64,000 nucleotides of DNA from Pontibacter chinhatensis (GTDB taxonomy: Bacteria; Bacteroidota; Bacteroidia; Cytophagales; Hymenobacteraceae), in contig NZ_FOOT01000001.1 of the NCBI RefSeq assembly GCF_900113285.1, positions 744,001 to 808,000 on the forward strand, given 5' to 3'. The notes under the pieces were generated by a model. It saw only the letters and a list, made by a program, of their open reading frames with translations, searched no databases and was not told the DNA's origin. How positions within the stretch are numbered: the first letter of the stretch is position 1; the number at the start of each line of letters is the position of its first letter. Of this stretch, positions 16,708 to 23,920 are shown in pieces. Both the position numbers and the translations under genes were made by a program.

Positions 16708-17601
16708 ATGCCTGGCTCAGACCTTCTCTCCCACTTCCAGAACATCAACACCTGGAAAAGCAAGGGCACGCGTGCGCCGCACAAGCCCTTGCTAATACTT
16801 ATGGCCTTGGGAGAAATGCAAAGAGGCAACACCGGCTTTATACCTTATACTTCTATTGAGCCTAAGCTAAAGGATCTCCTAATTGACTTTGGACCTTACC
16901 GAAAGAGTTATCACCCCAACTTCCCATTCACAAAGCTTGCTAACGATGGGCTTTGGCAGTTTAATAAACCTGACTTGCTAAACACCAGGCAGGACTACAG
17001 TTCGAAGTTCCTTCGCGACCATGACTTGCAGGGGAAGTTTCCGGACGAAGTTGCCCAGCAGCTGAAGCAAAATCCGGACTTATTAAGAAGTGTGGCGGAA
17101 AATATACTGGAGCAAAACTTTCCGGAGACACTGCACCAGGACATACTGGATGCTGTTGGACTAGATATCTCAGTTACTCCTGCAACTCAACTCATAAAGC
17201 GTACCCGTAAACGCGACCCGCTCTTCCGGGAAAGCATTCTGAGGGCATACGAGTACCAGTGCGCTGTTTGTGGTTTTAGTGTTAGGCTGCGGCACCAGCT
17301 GTTGGCCCTAGAGGCTGCGCACATTATGTGGCACCAGGCTGGAGGCCCTGATGTCGAAGTGAACGGACTGGCCCTCTGCGCAACCCATCATAAGTTGTTC
17401 GATATGGGAGCCTTTACGGTAACAGAAGAACTAAAAATGCTGGTGTCGGACGAAGTAAACGGTATTGGTGCGCAGGATTGGCTAATCCGGCATGATGGGA
17501 AATCTATCAAACCGCCGCAAAAGAAAGCCTTTTATCCCAACCCCGAGTATACTGCCTGGCATGTGAACGAGGTGTTTAAAGGAGGCTACAGAGATTCGTA
17601 A
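16708..17601 (+). CDS. Probable phosphorothioated-DNA-binding HNH restriction endonuclease (type IV)
   Basis: A 297-residue protein. The N-terminal half (about 8-150) has the sulfur-binding-domain-like signature of the family: RAPHKPLLILMALGEMQRG and YHPNFPFTKLANDGLWQF. The C-terminal half is an HNH nuclease: zinc cysteines C185-x2-C188 and C224 (CATHHKLFD), with His205 (EAAHIMWH), Asn219 and His228 as catalytic residues. Known members (ScoMcrA / SprMcrA type) cut DNA whose backbone carries phosphorothioates made by Dnd systems. No dnd genes are in the window, so this looks like a stand-alone defence against modified incoming DNA. The family call is from recall of these motifs; a plain HNH nuclease is the alternative. 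Confidence 0.75.
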   Translation: MPGSDLLSHFQNINTWKSKGTRAPHKPLLILMALGEMQRGNTGFIPYTSIEPKLKDLLIDFGPYRKSYHPNFPFTKLANDGLWQFNKPDLLNTRQDYSSKFLRDHDLQGKFPDEVAQQLKQNPDLLRSVAENILEQNFPETLHQDILDAVGLDISVTPATQLIKRTRKRDPLFRESILRAYEYQCAVCGFSVRLRHQLLALEAAHIMWHQAGGPDVEVNGLALCATHHKLFDMGAFTVTEELKMLVSDEVNGIGAQDWLIRHDGKSIKPPQKKAFYPNPEYTAWHVNEVFKGGYRDS

Positions 17602-17816
17602 GTTTATACTTTCTATACTTACAATCTATACTTTAAAGCTCTTCTATACAATCCCGTTCCCTCTCTAAACCTCCATTCTAAGTGCAGCTTAGGTACATTA
17701 GAAAATAAAGTACAGTGGCAGTAGTCTATGTCAGGCAATGCTGAAACTGAGCTGCATCCGGAGTTAAGTACTTCTTCACGCAAATAATTAATTTCAACCT
17801 AACCTATTTTTAAAGT

Positions 17817-18068
17817 ATGAGCGCAGAAAACAAACTCCCCTACTCAGCCAAATTCCGTGTTGGCGAAGAAGTAACTGTAAACGGATCATATACTTTAGAA
17901 GGAAGAAAAGTAACCTTCGGAGCCCTGGGTGTAGTACGGAAAATAAAACATACTCCCAAAAGGGGCTGGCGCTTTGTGGTAGAGCTGCATAACGGGGAGC
18001 AAAAATGGTTTTATCAGAAATCAGTGCAGAAGTATAAACCGAAGTTTGTGATTAGTTCTATACTTTAG
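17817..18068 (+). CDS. Hypothetical protein (83 aa), possible SH3-like barrel
   Basis: A small basic protein with alternating beta-like segments (AKFRVGEEVTVNGSY, FGALGVVRKIKHTPK, WRFVVELHNGEQKWFYQ), suggestive of a small SH3-like or KOW-like barrel. That is only a guess from pattern. No signal peptide. It lies 215 bp after the endonuclease and 36 bp before the next small gene. I do not recognise the family. Confidence 0.6.
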   Translation: MSAENKLPYSAKFRVGEEVTVNGSYTLEGRKVTFGALGVVRKIKHTPKRGWRFVVELHNGEQKWFYQKSVQKYKPKFVISSIL

Positions 18069-18104
18069 CGGCACATATATACTTTATTTAAATCATACTT
18101 AAGC

Positions 18105-18437
18105 ATGACCCAACTCCCCCATTATACTTCCATCGCCAGTGTGGCTTTTAACGATTACCTGGACAACCGGATAGAACTGGACGATCTGATTGCACGACTG
18201 CGGGAGATTGAGCTGCAGGTGATGCACGACGATGAGGCAGAAGAGGAAACGGGGAAAGTGCTGTGGTTCCGTTTCTTTAACGGCGACCCATTCCAAACCA
18301 CCATCAGCGACATCGAAAACGACCTGAGCGACCCAACTCACCCCAGTGCACGCATCCTGTTGCAGGGCATCGCCCTGGGCCTCGACTCCAACGAGCTAGA
18401 AGTACATTACTCCTGGACAGGCTTTACGGAAAGTTGA
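18105..18437 (+). CDS. Hypothetical acidic protein (110 aa)
   Basis: An acidic, probably helical protein (IELDDLIARLREIELQVMHDDEAEEETGK) with a C-terminal HYSWTGFTES. No membrane segment or motif I recognise. It follows the 83-residue gene by 36 bp in the same direction, so the two may be co-transcribed. Confidence 0.65.
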   Translation: MTQLPHYTSIASVAFNDYLDNRIELDDLIARLREIELQVMHDDEAEEETGKVLWFRFFNGDPFQTTISDIENDLSDPTHPSARILLQGIALGLDSNELEVHYSWTGFTES

Positions 18438-18488
18438 GAAATTTTTCCGGGATGGCCTGAGCCACAAGCAAAGCATCCGAAAATAGTG

Positions 18489-18496
18489 TACCTTTC
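18489..18496 (+). promoter_or_regulatory. Candidate -7 box TACCTTTC
   Basis: One mismatch to TAnnTTTG, 23 bp before the ATG of the lysine-rich small gene. No -33 element was recognised. Confidence 0.25.
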
Positions 18497-18519
18497 GGTA
18501 AACCATTAACCCTAAACTT

Positions 18520-18627
18520 ATGGCAAAGTCTAAAGACGCGAAAAAGGAAGTTAAAAAGAAGCCGGCTAAAACCGACAAGGAAAAGAAAGCCGCTAAGCTG
18601 GAAAAGAAGAAGAACAGCTACGACTAA
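18520..18627 (+). CDS. Lysine-rich small protein (35 aa)
   Basis: The frame starts MAKSKDAKKEVKKKPAK and ends LEKKKNSYD, with about 40 percent lysine and alternating Lys/Ala/Glu, helix-forming. It has its own candidate promoter box just upstream and a strong terminator 46 bp downstream, which supports a real short transcription unit. It could bind nucleic acid or ribosomes by charge; function unknown. Confidence 0.6.
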   Translation: MAKSKDAKKEVKKKPAKTDKEKKAAKLEKKKNSYD

Positions 18628-18673
18628 GCATCTCTGGGCGCCTTGCTGCAAGGTATGGCGCTGGCATACATAA

Positions 18674-18708
18674 GGCAGCAGCAAATGTTTTTGCTGCTGC
18701 TTTTTTTT
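18674..18708 (+). terminator. Rho-independent terminator
   Basis: GCAGCAGCAAA / TTTTGCTGCTGC stem followed by eight T. It ends the unit of the lysine-rich small gene. Confidence 0.85.
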
Positions 18709-18753
18709 GTGGGTGGCTGTATTTGGAGGACCGTATAATACTTCATTACTCTG

Positions 18754-19366
18754 TGTCCAACCACCCCTACCCCTCAGAGCTACGCTCGCTACCTTCGAAC
18801 TCGCGTTCTCGGTAGTCTAAGGAGGGGAGCCTGTTGTTACTTTGGCTGAAGTATAAGCTAGGTAGCTTTAGCCTTTGCGCGGACAGGTCGCGACCTGTCC
18901 CTACAAAGTATAAACCCACCCCCAGCCCCTCCGAGGAGGGGAATAATACTTGCCCCTCTTCTTGTCATCTCGAGTACTCTTGAGGCGAGAGCCGAAAAGA
19001 GCCAGCGTAGCTGTGAGAGATCTATCGGGAATTCCACCATCCAGATCTCTCCCGATGGTCGAGATGACAGCAGTGGCCGTGGCTATCGAATGCTTCCCAG
19101 CCTTTGGGTTGAGCGCCTTCTAGATTTCCGGTGCCGCTTCAGCGGCATTGCGACCGAAGGGTAGCAAAGGAAATGTAGACAGCGCGATGCCCGAAGGCGA
19201 GGCCTCCCGGCCTGGGAGGGAGCCAAGTAGGAGATGAAACAATAGCTTAAGTAAGCCTGGAGGAGGAACGGTAGCCAGTAAGAACAGCTTAGTTCAAGTA
19301 GAAAGGAAGCAGTGGCTCGGGAAAGTATAAACTGGAAAGTATAAAGTATAGCCGAAGTATAAGTAT
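18754..19366 (+). repeat. Large composite intergenic repeat, copy 2
   Basis: Begins GTCCAACCACCCC. The first palindrome (CCCCTC...GGAGGGG) has its apex replaced by a segment of about 40 bp containing CTTCGAACTCGCGTTCTC. It then carries the perfect palindrome GGACAGGTCGCGACCTGTCC (18881-18900), CCCCTCCGAGGAGGGG, a long CTGTCATCTCGAG ... TCGAGATGACAG inverted pair (about 18964-19070), and the conserved core (19097-19230). It ends in tandem AAGTATA words. It lies between two converging genes. Confidence 0.88.
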
Positions 19367-19415
19367 GACTTACTCGAGCAAGAAACTCCTCTTGTTTTAA
19401 GAGAAACTGAAGAAA

Positions 19416-20312
19416 CTACCGGTGCTGCTCATACTTACCAGCCGCCAGCACTTCCTGCAACTGCCTTACTTCCGCATCTGTCAGCGGCTCGGCTTGGGCA
19501 GCCAAAAGTGCGTCTTCCAGTTGCTGCTCCGTGCGGATGCCGAGCACGGCAGAGGTAACCGATGGGTGATGCAACACGAACCGGACAGCCGTTTCAGAGG
19601 CCCTCCTGGTTTTGCCGGCCACAACCTTGACGGCCTCGGCGGCCTGCTGTACTTCCTCCAAAGTATAAGTTAGGTAGGATTTGGCAGGTTTATCGGCCAG
19701 CAGTCCCTGTGCCATACTTCCGCGTGCCAGCACCCCAATCTGATGCTGCTGCAGTAGTTCCAGCACCTCCTCTTCGGGGCGGCGGTCCAGCAAGCTGTAC
19801 TGCAGCATGACGCTAGCTATATTGGAGCGACTCACATACTCCCGAATTACGTTTGGCCTGATGGACGAGATGCCGTAATGCCGGATCTTGCCCTGCTCCT
19901 TCAGCTGCTCAAAGGCCTCTATGGTTTCATCGATAGGGTCATCAATAGTGCCGCCGTGCAGTTGATAGAGATCGATATAATCGGTTTGCAGTCGCTTCAG
20001 GCTCTCCTCCACCGCCTGCAGGATGTAGGCTTTGCTCGGGTTCCAGTCCCAGCCGCTGCCATCGGGGCGCCATTGGTTACCTACTTTGGTGGCCAGAACT
20101 ACCTTTTCGCGCATCCCCTTAAAAGCCCTGCCCACTACACTTTCATTCTGCCCCTTGTCGTAAAGATCGGCGGTGTCAAAAAAATTGATGCCCTTGTCCA
20201 GCGCTTGGTGCAGCATTTTTATACTTTCCTCCTCATCCCCCTGCAGCGACATGCAGCCAAAGCTAACCTCACTAATATTTAAGTCTGATTTTCCGAGTTG
20301 TTTATACTTCAT
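19416..20312 (-). CDS. Aldo/keto reductase
   Basis: An NADPH-dependent oxidoreductase of the AKR fold (TIM barrel), 298 residues. The catalytic tetrad is present: Asp46 and Tyr51 (FFDTADLYDKG), Lys76 (LATKVGNQ) and His119 (LYQLHGG). The C-terminal segment VTSAVLGIRTEQQLEDAL is the cofactor-binding part. The substrate cannot be told from sequence; these enzymes often reduce aldehydes in detoxification. The start MKYKQLGKSDLNISEVSFG is the family start; the frame opens at 20345. Confidence 0.92.
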   Translation of the reverse strand: MKYKQLGKSDLNISEVSFGCMSLQGDEEESIKMLHQALDKGINFFDTADLYDKGQNESVVGRAFKGMREKVVLATKVGNQWRPDGSGWDWNPSKAYILQAVEESLKRLQTDYIDLYQLHGGTIDDPIDETIEAFEQLKEQGKIRHYGISSIRPNVIREYVSRSNIASVMLQYSLLDRRPEEEVLELLQQHQIGVLARGSMAQGLLADKPAKSYLTYTLEEVQQAAEAVKVVAGKTRRASETAVRFVLHHPSVTSAVLGIRTEQQLEDALLAAQAEPLTDAEVRQLQEVLAAGKYEQHR

Positions 20313-20506
20313 ACCCTTGGTTTGATGATTTGCTAAAGTATACATAACTGGTAAAAGTATAGATGGTTGCCAGCGAAGAAGCAGAAAGTGTGCTCACAGC
20401 GCTTTGAAACTGGGAGTTGAAGTCAACAATCCCGTGTAGGAAGAGAATTTGGAAAGGTTGATTTCGCTCTAGCATGTAAGACCTTTTGGTAAACTCGCTA
20501 GTGACC

Positions 20507-20585
20507 GGCTTTTTTGGGCCTCCGCCCCAGTCGGATTATAAATCCGACCTCATAACAAGGCACGTGTTGCAAACCCGCGCCAGCA
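20507..20585 (+). repeat. Degenerate triple-palindrome element
   Basis: The palindrome TCGGATT-ATA-AATCCGA (20531-20547) is followed by GTGTTGCAAACCCGCGCCAGC-like sequence. The first palindrome is damaged. The arms differ from copies 1 and 44409 but are still self-complementary. The rest of the gap 20313-20637 holds nothing recognisable. Confidence 0.65.
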
Positions 20586-20637
20586 AGAACCTTTCAGAAA
20601 TGATAAAATGAATTAGCCTGCACTTGGCAAGAAGAGG

Positions 20638-22152
20638 TTACTTCACCTCAATATTTGTCTCGTTAATGCCCAACTTGTTCTTGGAGTGCAGCTCCACCGG
20701 GAAGCCCCACAGGTAACGGATGTGTTCCAGCGTTTCCTTGGCACTTTTAGTATCCAGGCGGCGGTCCTTCTGGATGTAATGGGTCAGGTATAGTTTGCTG
20801 GTGCGGTGCAGGTCTACTTTGGTTACCTGGATGTTGGGCACCAGCGAGGCGCGGTCGTACTGGTTGCTTAGGTGCTCGCGCACCCGGCGGTAGCCACGCT
20901 CATTGTGGATAGCTCCGATCTCATACTCCTCCTCGTGCTCGTTATCTATGATCATGAACAGGCGCATGTCACGGATTACCTTGGGCGAGAGGTACTGCAG
21001 TATAAAGCTGTCGTCGCGGAAGTTTTCCATCACGTAATGCACTTGCTGCAGCCAGTCCTTACCAATCAGGTCAGGGAACCACTGCTTGTCCTCTGCGGTA
21101 GGGTTTTGGCAGATGCGCTTAATGTCCATGAAAATATTGAAGCCCAGCGTGTAGGGATTTAGACCGGAGTAAAACTTGCTGTTATACTCCGGTTGGTAGA
21201 GCACGCCGCTGTGGCTCTTGAGGAATTCCAGCATAAAGCCATCGTTCAGGTAGCCCTCCTCAAACATCTTGTTGATGATGTGGTAATGCGAAAAGGTGGC
21301 AAAGCCCTCGTTCATCACCTTGGTAGCCCCCTGCGGGTAAAAATACTGCGCCACCTTGCGCACAATCCGGATGATCTCACGCTTCCACTGCGGCAGGGCG
21401 GGTGCATACTTCTCTATAAAGTATAAAATGTTCTCCTCCGGCTCCTTCGGGAATTTGTGCTCGTCGCTGCTGTTGGTTTCCGGCACCTCGGACTGGGCAG
21501 GAAGCGTGCGCCACAGCTCGTTATAGTTCTCGCGTTTTATCAGGGTGAGCTTTTTCAGGCGCTCATTTTCCTGCAGGGCCGATACCTTCGAAGGCTTTTT
21601 ATACTTGTCTACCCCGTGGTACATCAGCGCATGGGCCGCATCCAGCACGCGCTCCACTTCCTCCTCGCCATACTCTTCCTCGCATTTTAGAATATACTCC
21701 CGCGCAAAAGCCATATAGTCTACAATCGAGTCGGCCGAGGTCCAGTCGAGAAACATGTAGTTGTTGGCAAAGAAAGCATTATGTCCTTGGCAGGCATGTG
21801 CAATCACGAGCAGCATCATACAGGTAGAGTTGTTCTCCATGTTGTAGCTGATGCAGGGGTTGGAGTTGATCACCAGCTCGTACGAAAGCCCCATGCGGCC
21901 TTTAGTGTAGTTGTTCTGGTTCAGCACGAAGTCCTTGCCAAACTTCCAGTGCGGGTACGAAGTGGGCAGACCGGTCAGGGCGTAGGCATCCAGCATCTGC
22001 TCCGAGGTGACAATCTCTATCTGATTGGGGTAAGTCTTCAGCTTCAGGTACTCCTTCCCTATCCTGCTGATAACCCCATCCGCAGCTTCCAGTGTCTGAT
22101 AATCCCAGTTGGGGTTACAGAACATCGCCTTATATTTATCTTTATCTGTCAT
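20638..22152 (-). CDS. spoVR: SpoVR family protein (YcgB)
   Basis: A 504-residue member of the SpoVR family, first named in Bacillus spore cortex formation and widespread in non-sporulating bacteria as ycgB. Typical features are ACQGHNAFFANNYMF with nearby charged residues (about 145), MNEGFATFSHYHIINKMFEEGYL (about 317) and GLNPYTLGFNIFMDIKRICQNP (about 363). It is soluble. It lies downstream of yeaH and prkA in the canonical order of this three-gene stress/stationary-phase module. The start MTDKDKYKAMFCNPNWDY is chosen because the extension to 22251 runs into repeat DNA. Confidence 0.92.
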   Translation of the reverse strand: MTDKDKYKAMFCNPNWDYQTLEAADGVISRIGKEYLKLKTYPNQIEIVTSEQMLDAYALTGLPTSYPHWKFGKDFVLNQNNYTKGRMGLSYELVINSNPCISYNMENNSTCMMLLVIAHACQGHNAFFANNYMFLDWTSADSIVDYMAFAREYILKCEEEYGEEEVERVLDAAHALMYHGVDKYKKPSKVSALQENERLKKLTLIKRENYNELWRTLPAQSEVPETNSSDEHKFPKEPEENILYFIEKYAPALPQWKREIIRIVRKVAQYFYPQGATKVMNEGFATFSHYHIINKMFEEGYLNDGFMLEFLKSHSGVLYQPEYNSKFYSGLNPYTLGFNIFMDIKRICQNPTAEDKQWFPDLIGKDWLQQVHYVMENFRDDSFILQYLSPKVIRDMRLFMIIDNEHEEEYEIGAIHNERGYRRVREHLSNQYDRASLVPNIQVTKVDLHRTSKLYLTHYIQKDRRLDTKSAKETLEHIRYLWGFPVELHSKNKLGINETNIEVK

Positions 22153-22329
22153 TTTCAGGGTGTTTATGCGTGTTATGTAGTACGACGCCTGCAGGTTTTT
22201 CTTAGACAAAGGACTGTTTGATAAAGGACAAAAGACCTGAGTCTTTATCAATTCTTAAGATTCAGCCATCGTGTAAGTATGGGCGGTCCACAACTGGCTT
22301 TTTTTACCACATTTATACTTTCACCTACT

Positions 22330-22508
22330 GCTGCTCCGGATTTGCAATCCGGAACCACATACTATAAGGATTTGTAATCCAATTTTCTGCCTGTAGCCAC
22401 CGCCATTGTGAAGCGGATTACAAATCAGCGGGCCATATACTTTCGGATTGCGGATCCGAAAGAGCGGTAGTTTGTGATTGCAGGACGAGTTACAAGCTCG
22501 CACTAGCA
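22330..22508. repeat. Cluster of degenerate palindromes between yeaH and spoVR
   Basis: At least four arm-loop-arm palindromes with short loops: CCGGATT-TGC-AATCCGG (22336-22352), GGATT-TGT-AATCC (22368-22380), TTCGGAT...GATCCGAA (22442-22460) and CGAGTT-ACA-AGCTCG (22486-22500). The design matches the triple-palindrome element but the order and arms are scrambled. It fills most of the gap between two genes of the same operon. Confidence 0.65.
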
Positions 22509-22553
22509 GTAATATGTGCTCTGTCCTTTGTCACAAAGTCCTTTGTCAAATAG

Positions 22554-23816
22554 TCAGGAAACTGCTTCGCTCCGCTTCCGGAACAGCCCTTGAAACACGG
22601 GCCAGATCTCGTATGGCTCATACACATGCCTGATGGAGAAGTCCTCGTCGTTGCTGATGCGTTTGTAGGCTTGCCACAGGTCGCTTTCGCGGTCTTTGTT
22701 GCTGATCTCGATATAGGCCATGTATTGCACTGCCGGAAGTATGGTTTCCAGCACCAGGTTCTTACACTCCAGCGCATCCTGTTTCGACCACACGTCGCCG
22801 TCCGAGGCCTGGCAGCAGTACACGTTCCAGCTCTCGTCGTAGCGCTCGCGCCTGATCCTGTCCATTAGTTTCAGCGATGGGGCCACCACCGTACCGCCGC
22901 TCTCGCGCGAGTTGAAGAACTCCTCCTCGTTGACTTCCTTGGCCTCGGTGTGGTGCCGGATAAAGACCAGCTCCACGTTTTTATACTGCCGCGTCAGGAA
23001 GAGGTAGAGCAGCGTGAAAAAGCGTTTGGCGATGTCCTTCTCGTGGTAGCCCATTGAGGCCGACACGTCCATGATGCAGAACATGACAGCCGATGTTATC
23101 GGCACAGGCACGCGCTCAAAGTTATTGTAGCGCAGGTCGATGTCTTCAAAAAAAGGAACGGTAGCGGCCTGCTTCCTGACTTTCTCTAACTCCAGTTCCA
23201 GTGCCTCCCGCTCCGTTTTTTTCCTGGTTTTGGCCAACTGTTCCTCCAGCGTCTTCAGCTTCTTTTCGAACACGCCCCGCAGGGCCAGCTGTCGCCCCAG
23301 CGATTGCTGGTAACTGGTTTTGATGTTGAGCCGGGAAGGCACGCTGTCGCGGGTATAGCCGGCGCGGCGCATCGAGAAGCTCTCGGTGCTCTCCATCAGC
23401 TTCTTCACCATATTGGGCAGGGCCAGGTCATCAAAAAAGTACTTCAGAAACTCCTCTCGGGAAAGGACCACCGTAAATTCGTCCTCCGTTACCTCGGGGC
23501 TATTGGAGCCCTTGCCTTTGCCACTTCCAGAGCCGCTTTTAGGCTTTGGCACGCGGTCGCCCTCGCTGTAGCGGTCGTTGCCGGGCTGCACAATGTACTT
23601 CTTGCCGGTTTTAGGGTCGTGGTGGAAATGCGGCTCGTCCAGCCCCCGGACCGGCACCTTTACGCTGCCTCCGGTTTTGCTGTCGGTTATACTTTCCTGG
23701 CCCATGATGTCCGGTATGGCCCGCTTAATCTGGTTCTCCACCCGCTTCAGGAACTTCTGCCGGTTGCCCGTAGACTTCCCCTTATCGTTCTTGCGTCTGT
23801 CGATGATGTGGGACAT
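22554..23816 (-). CDS. yeaH: YeaH / YhbH family (DUF444) protein with a VWA domain
   Basis: A 420-residue protein, usual partner of the PrkA kinase. The N-terminal part (about 1-130) is basic and low-complexity (KPKSGSGSGKGKGSN). The C-terminal part is a von Willebrand A domain with an intact MIDAS: Asp250-x-Ser252-x-Ser254 in MDVSASMGYH, and SGGTVVAPSLKLM for the third metal loop. Cytoplasmic. It is probably phosphorylated by, or in complex with, PrkA during nutrient stress (known for the enterobacterial pair). It sits 104 bp after prkA; the spacer carries an inverted repeat. Confidence 0.93.
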   Translation of the reverse strand: MSHIIDRRKNDKGKSTGNRQKFLKRVENQIKRAIPDIMGQESITDSKTGGSVKVPVRGLDEPHFHHDPKTGKKYIVQPGNDRYSEGDRVPKPKSGSGSGKGKGSNSPEVTEDEFTVVLSREEFLKYFFDDLALPNMVKKLMESTESFSMRRAGYTRDSVPSRLNIKTSYQQSLGRQLALRGVFEKKLKTLEEQLAKTRKKTEREALELELEKVRKQAATVPFFEDIDLRYNNFERVPVPITSAVMFCIMDVSASMGYHEKDIAKRFFTLLYLFLTRQYKNVELVFIRHHTEAKEVNEEEFFNSRESGGTVVAPSLKLMDRIRRERYDESWNVYCCQASDGDVWSKQDALECKNLVLETILPAVQYMAYIEISNKDRESDLWQAYKRISNDEDFSIRHVYEPYEIWPVFQGLFRKRSEAVS

Positions 23817-23920
23817 GGGAGTTTGGGAGTTAAAGGGTTTAGGAGTTAGAGAGTCTAAGAAATTTGGAGCTAATCGAGTTCTGACTCTTCCCTCCTAAAC
23901 TCCCCAACTCTCTAACTTAT
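23817..23920. repeat. Purine/pyrimidine inverted repeat between prkA and yeaH
   Basis: The left half is built of GGAGTTTGGGAGTT / TTTAGGAGTTAGAGAGT-like units and the right half of CTCCTAAACTCCCCAACTCTC-like units, so the spacer can fold into a long imperfect hairpin. Closely similar units occur at 54829-54961, and a single arm occurs after 38707. Confidence 0.7.

Noticed and set aside
16665..16859. 64-codon frame overlapping the start of the HNH endonuclease gene
   Set aside because: It overlaps the well-supported endonuclease frame and has no motif.
18794..18815. TTCGAA-containing stretches resembling a tRNA T-loop (also near 29050 and 52108)
   Set aside because: No cloverleaf, acceptor stem or CCA-side pairing can be built; they are parts of the composite repeat.
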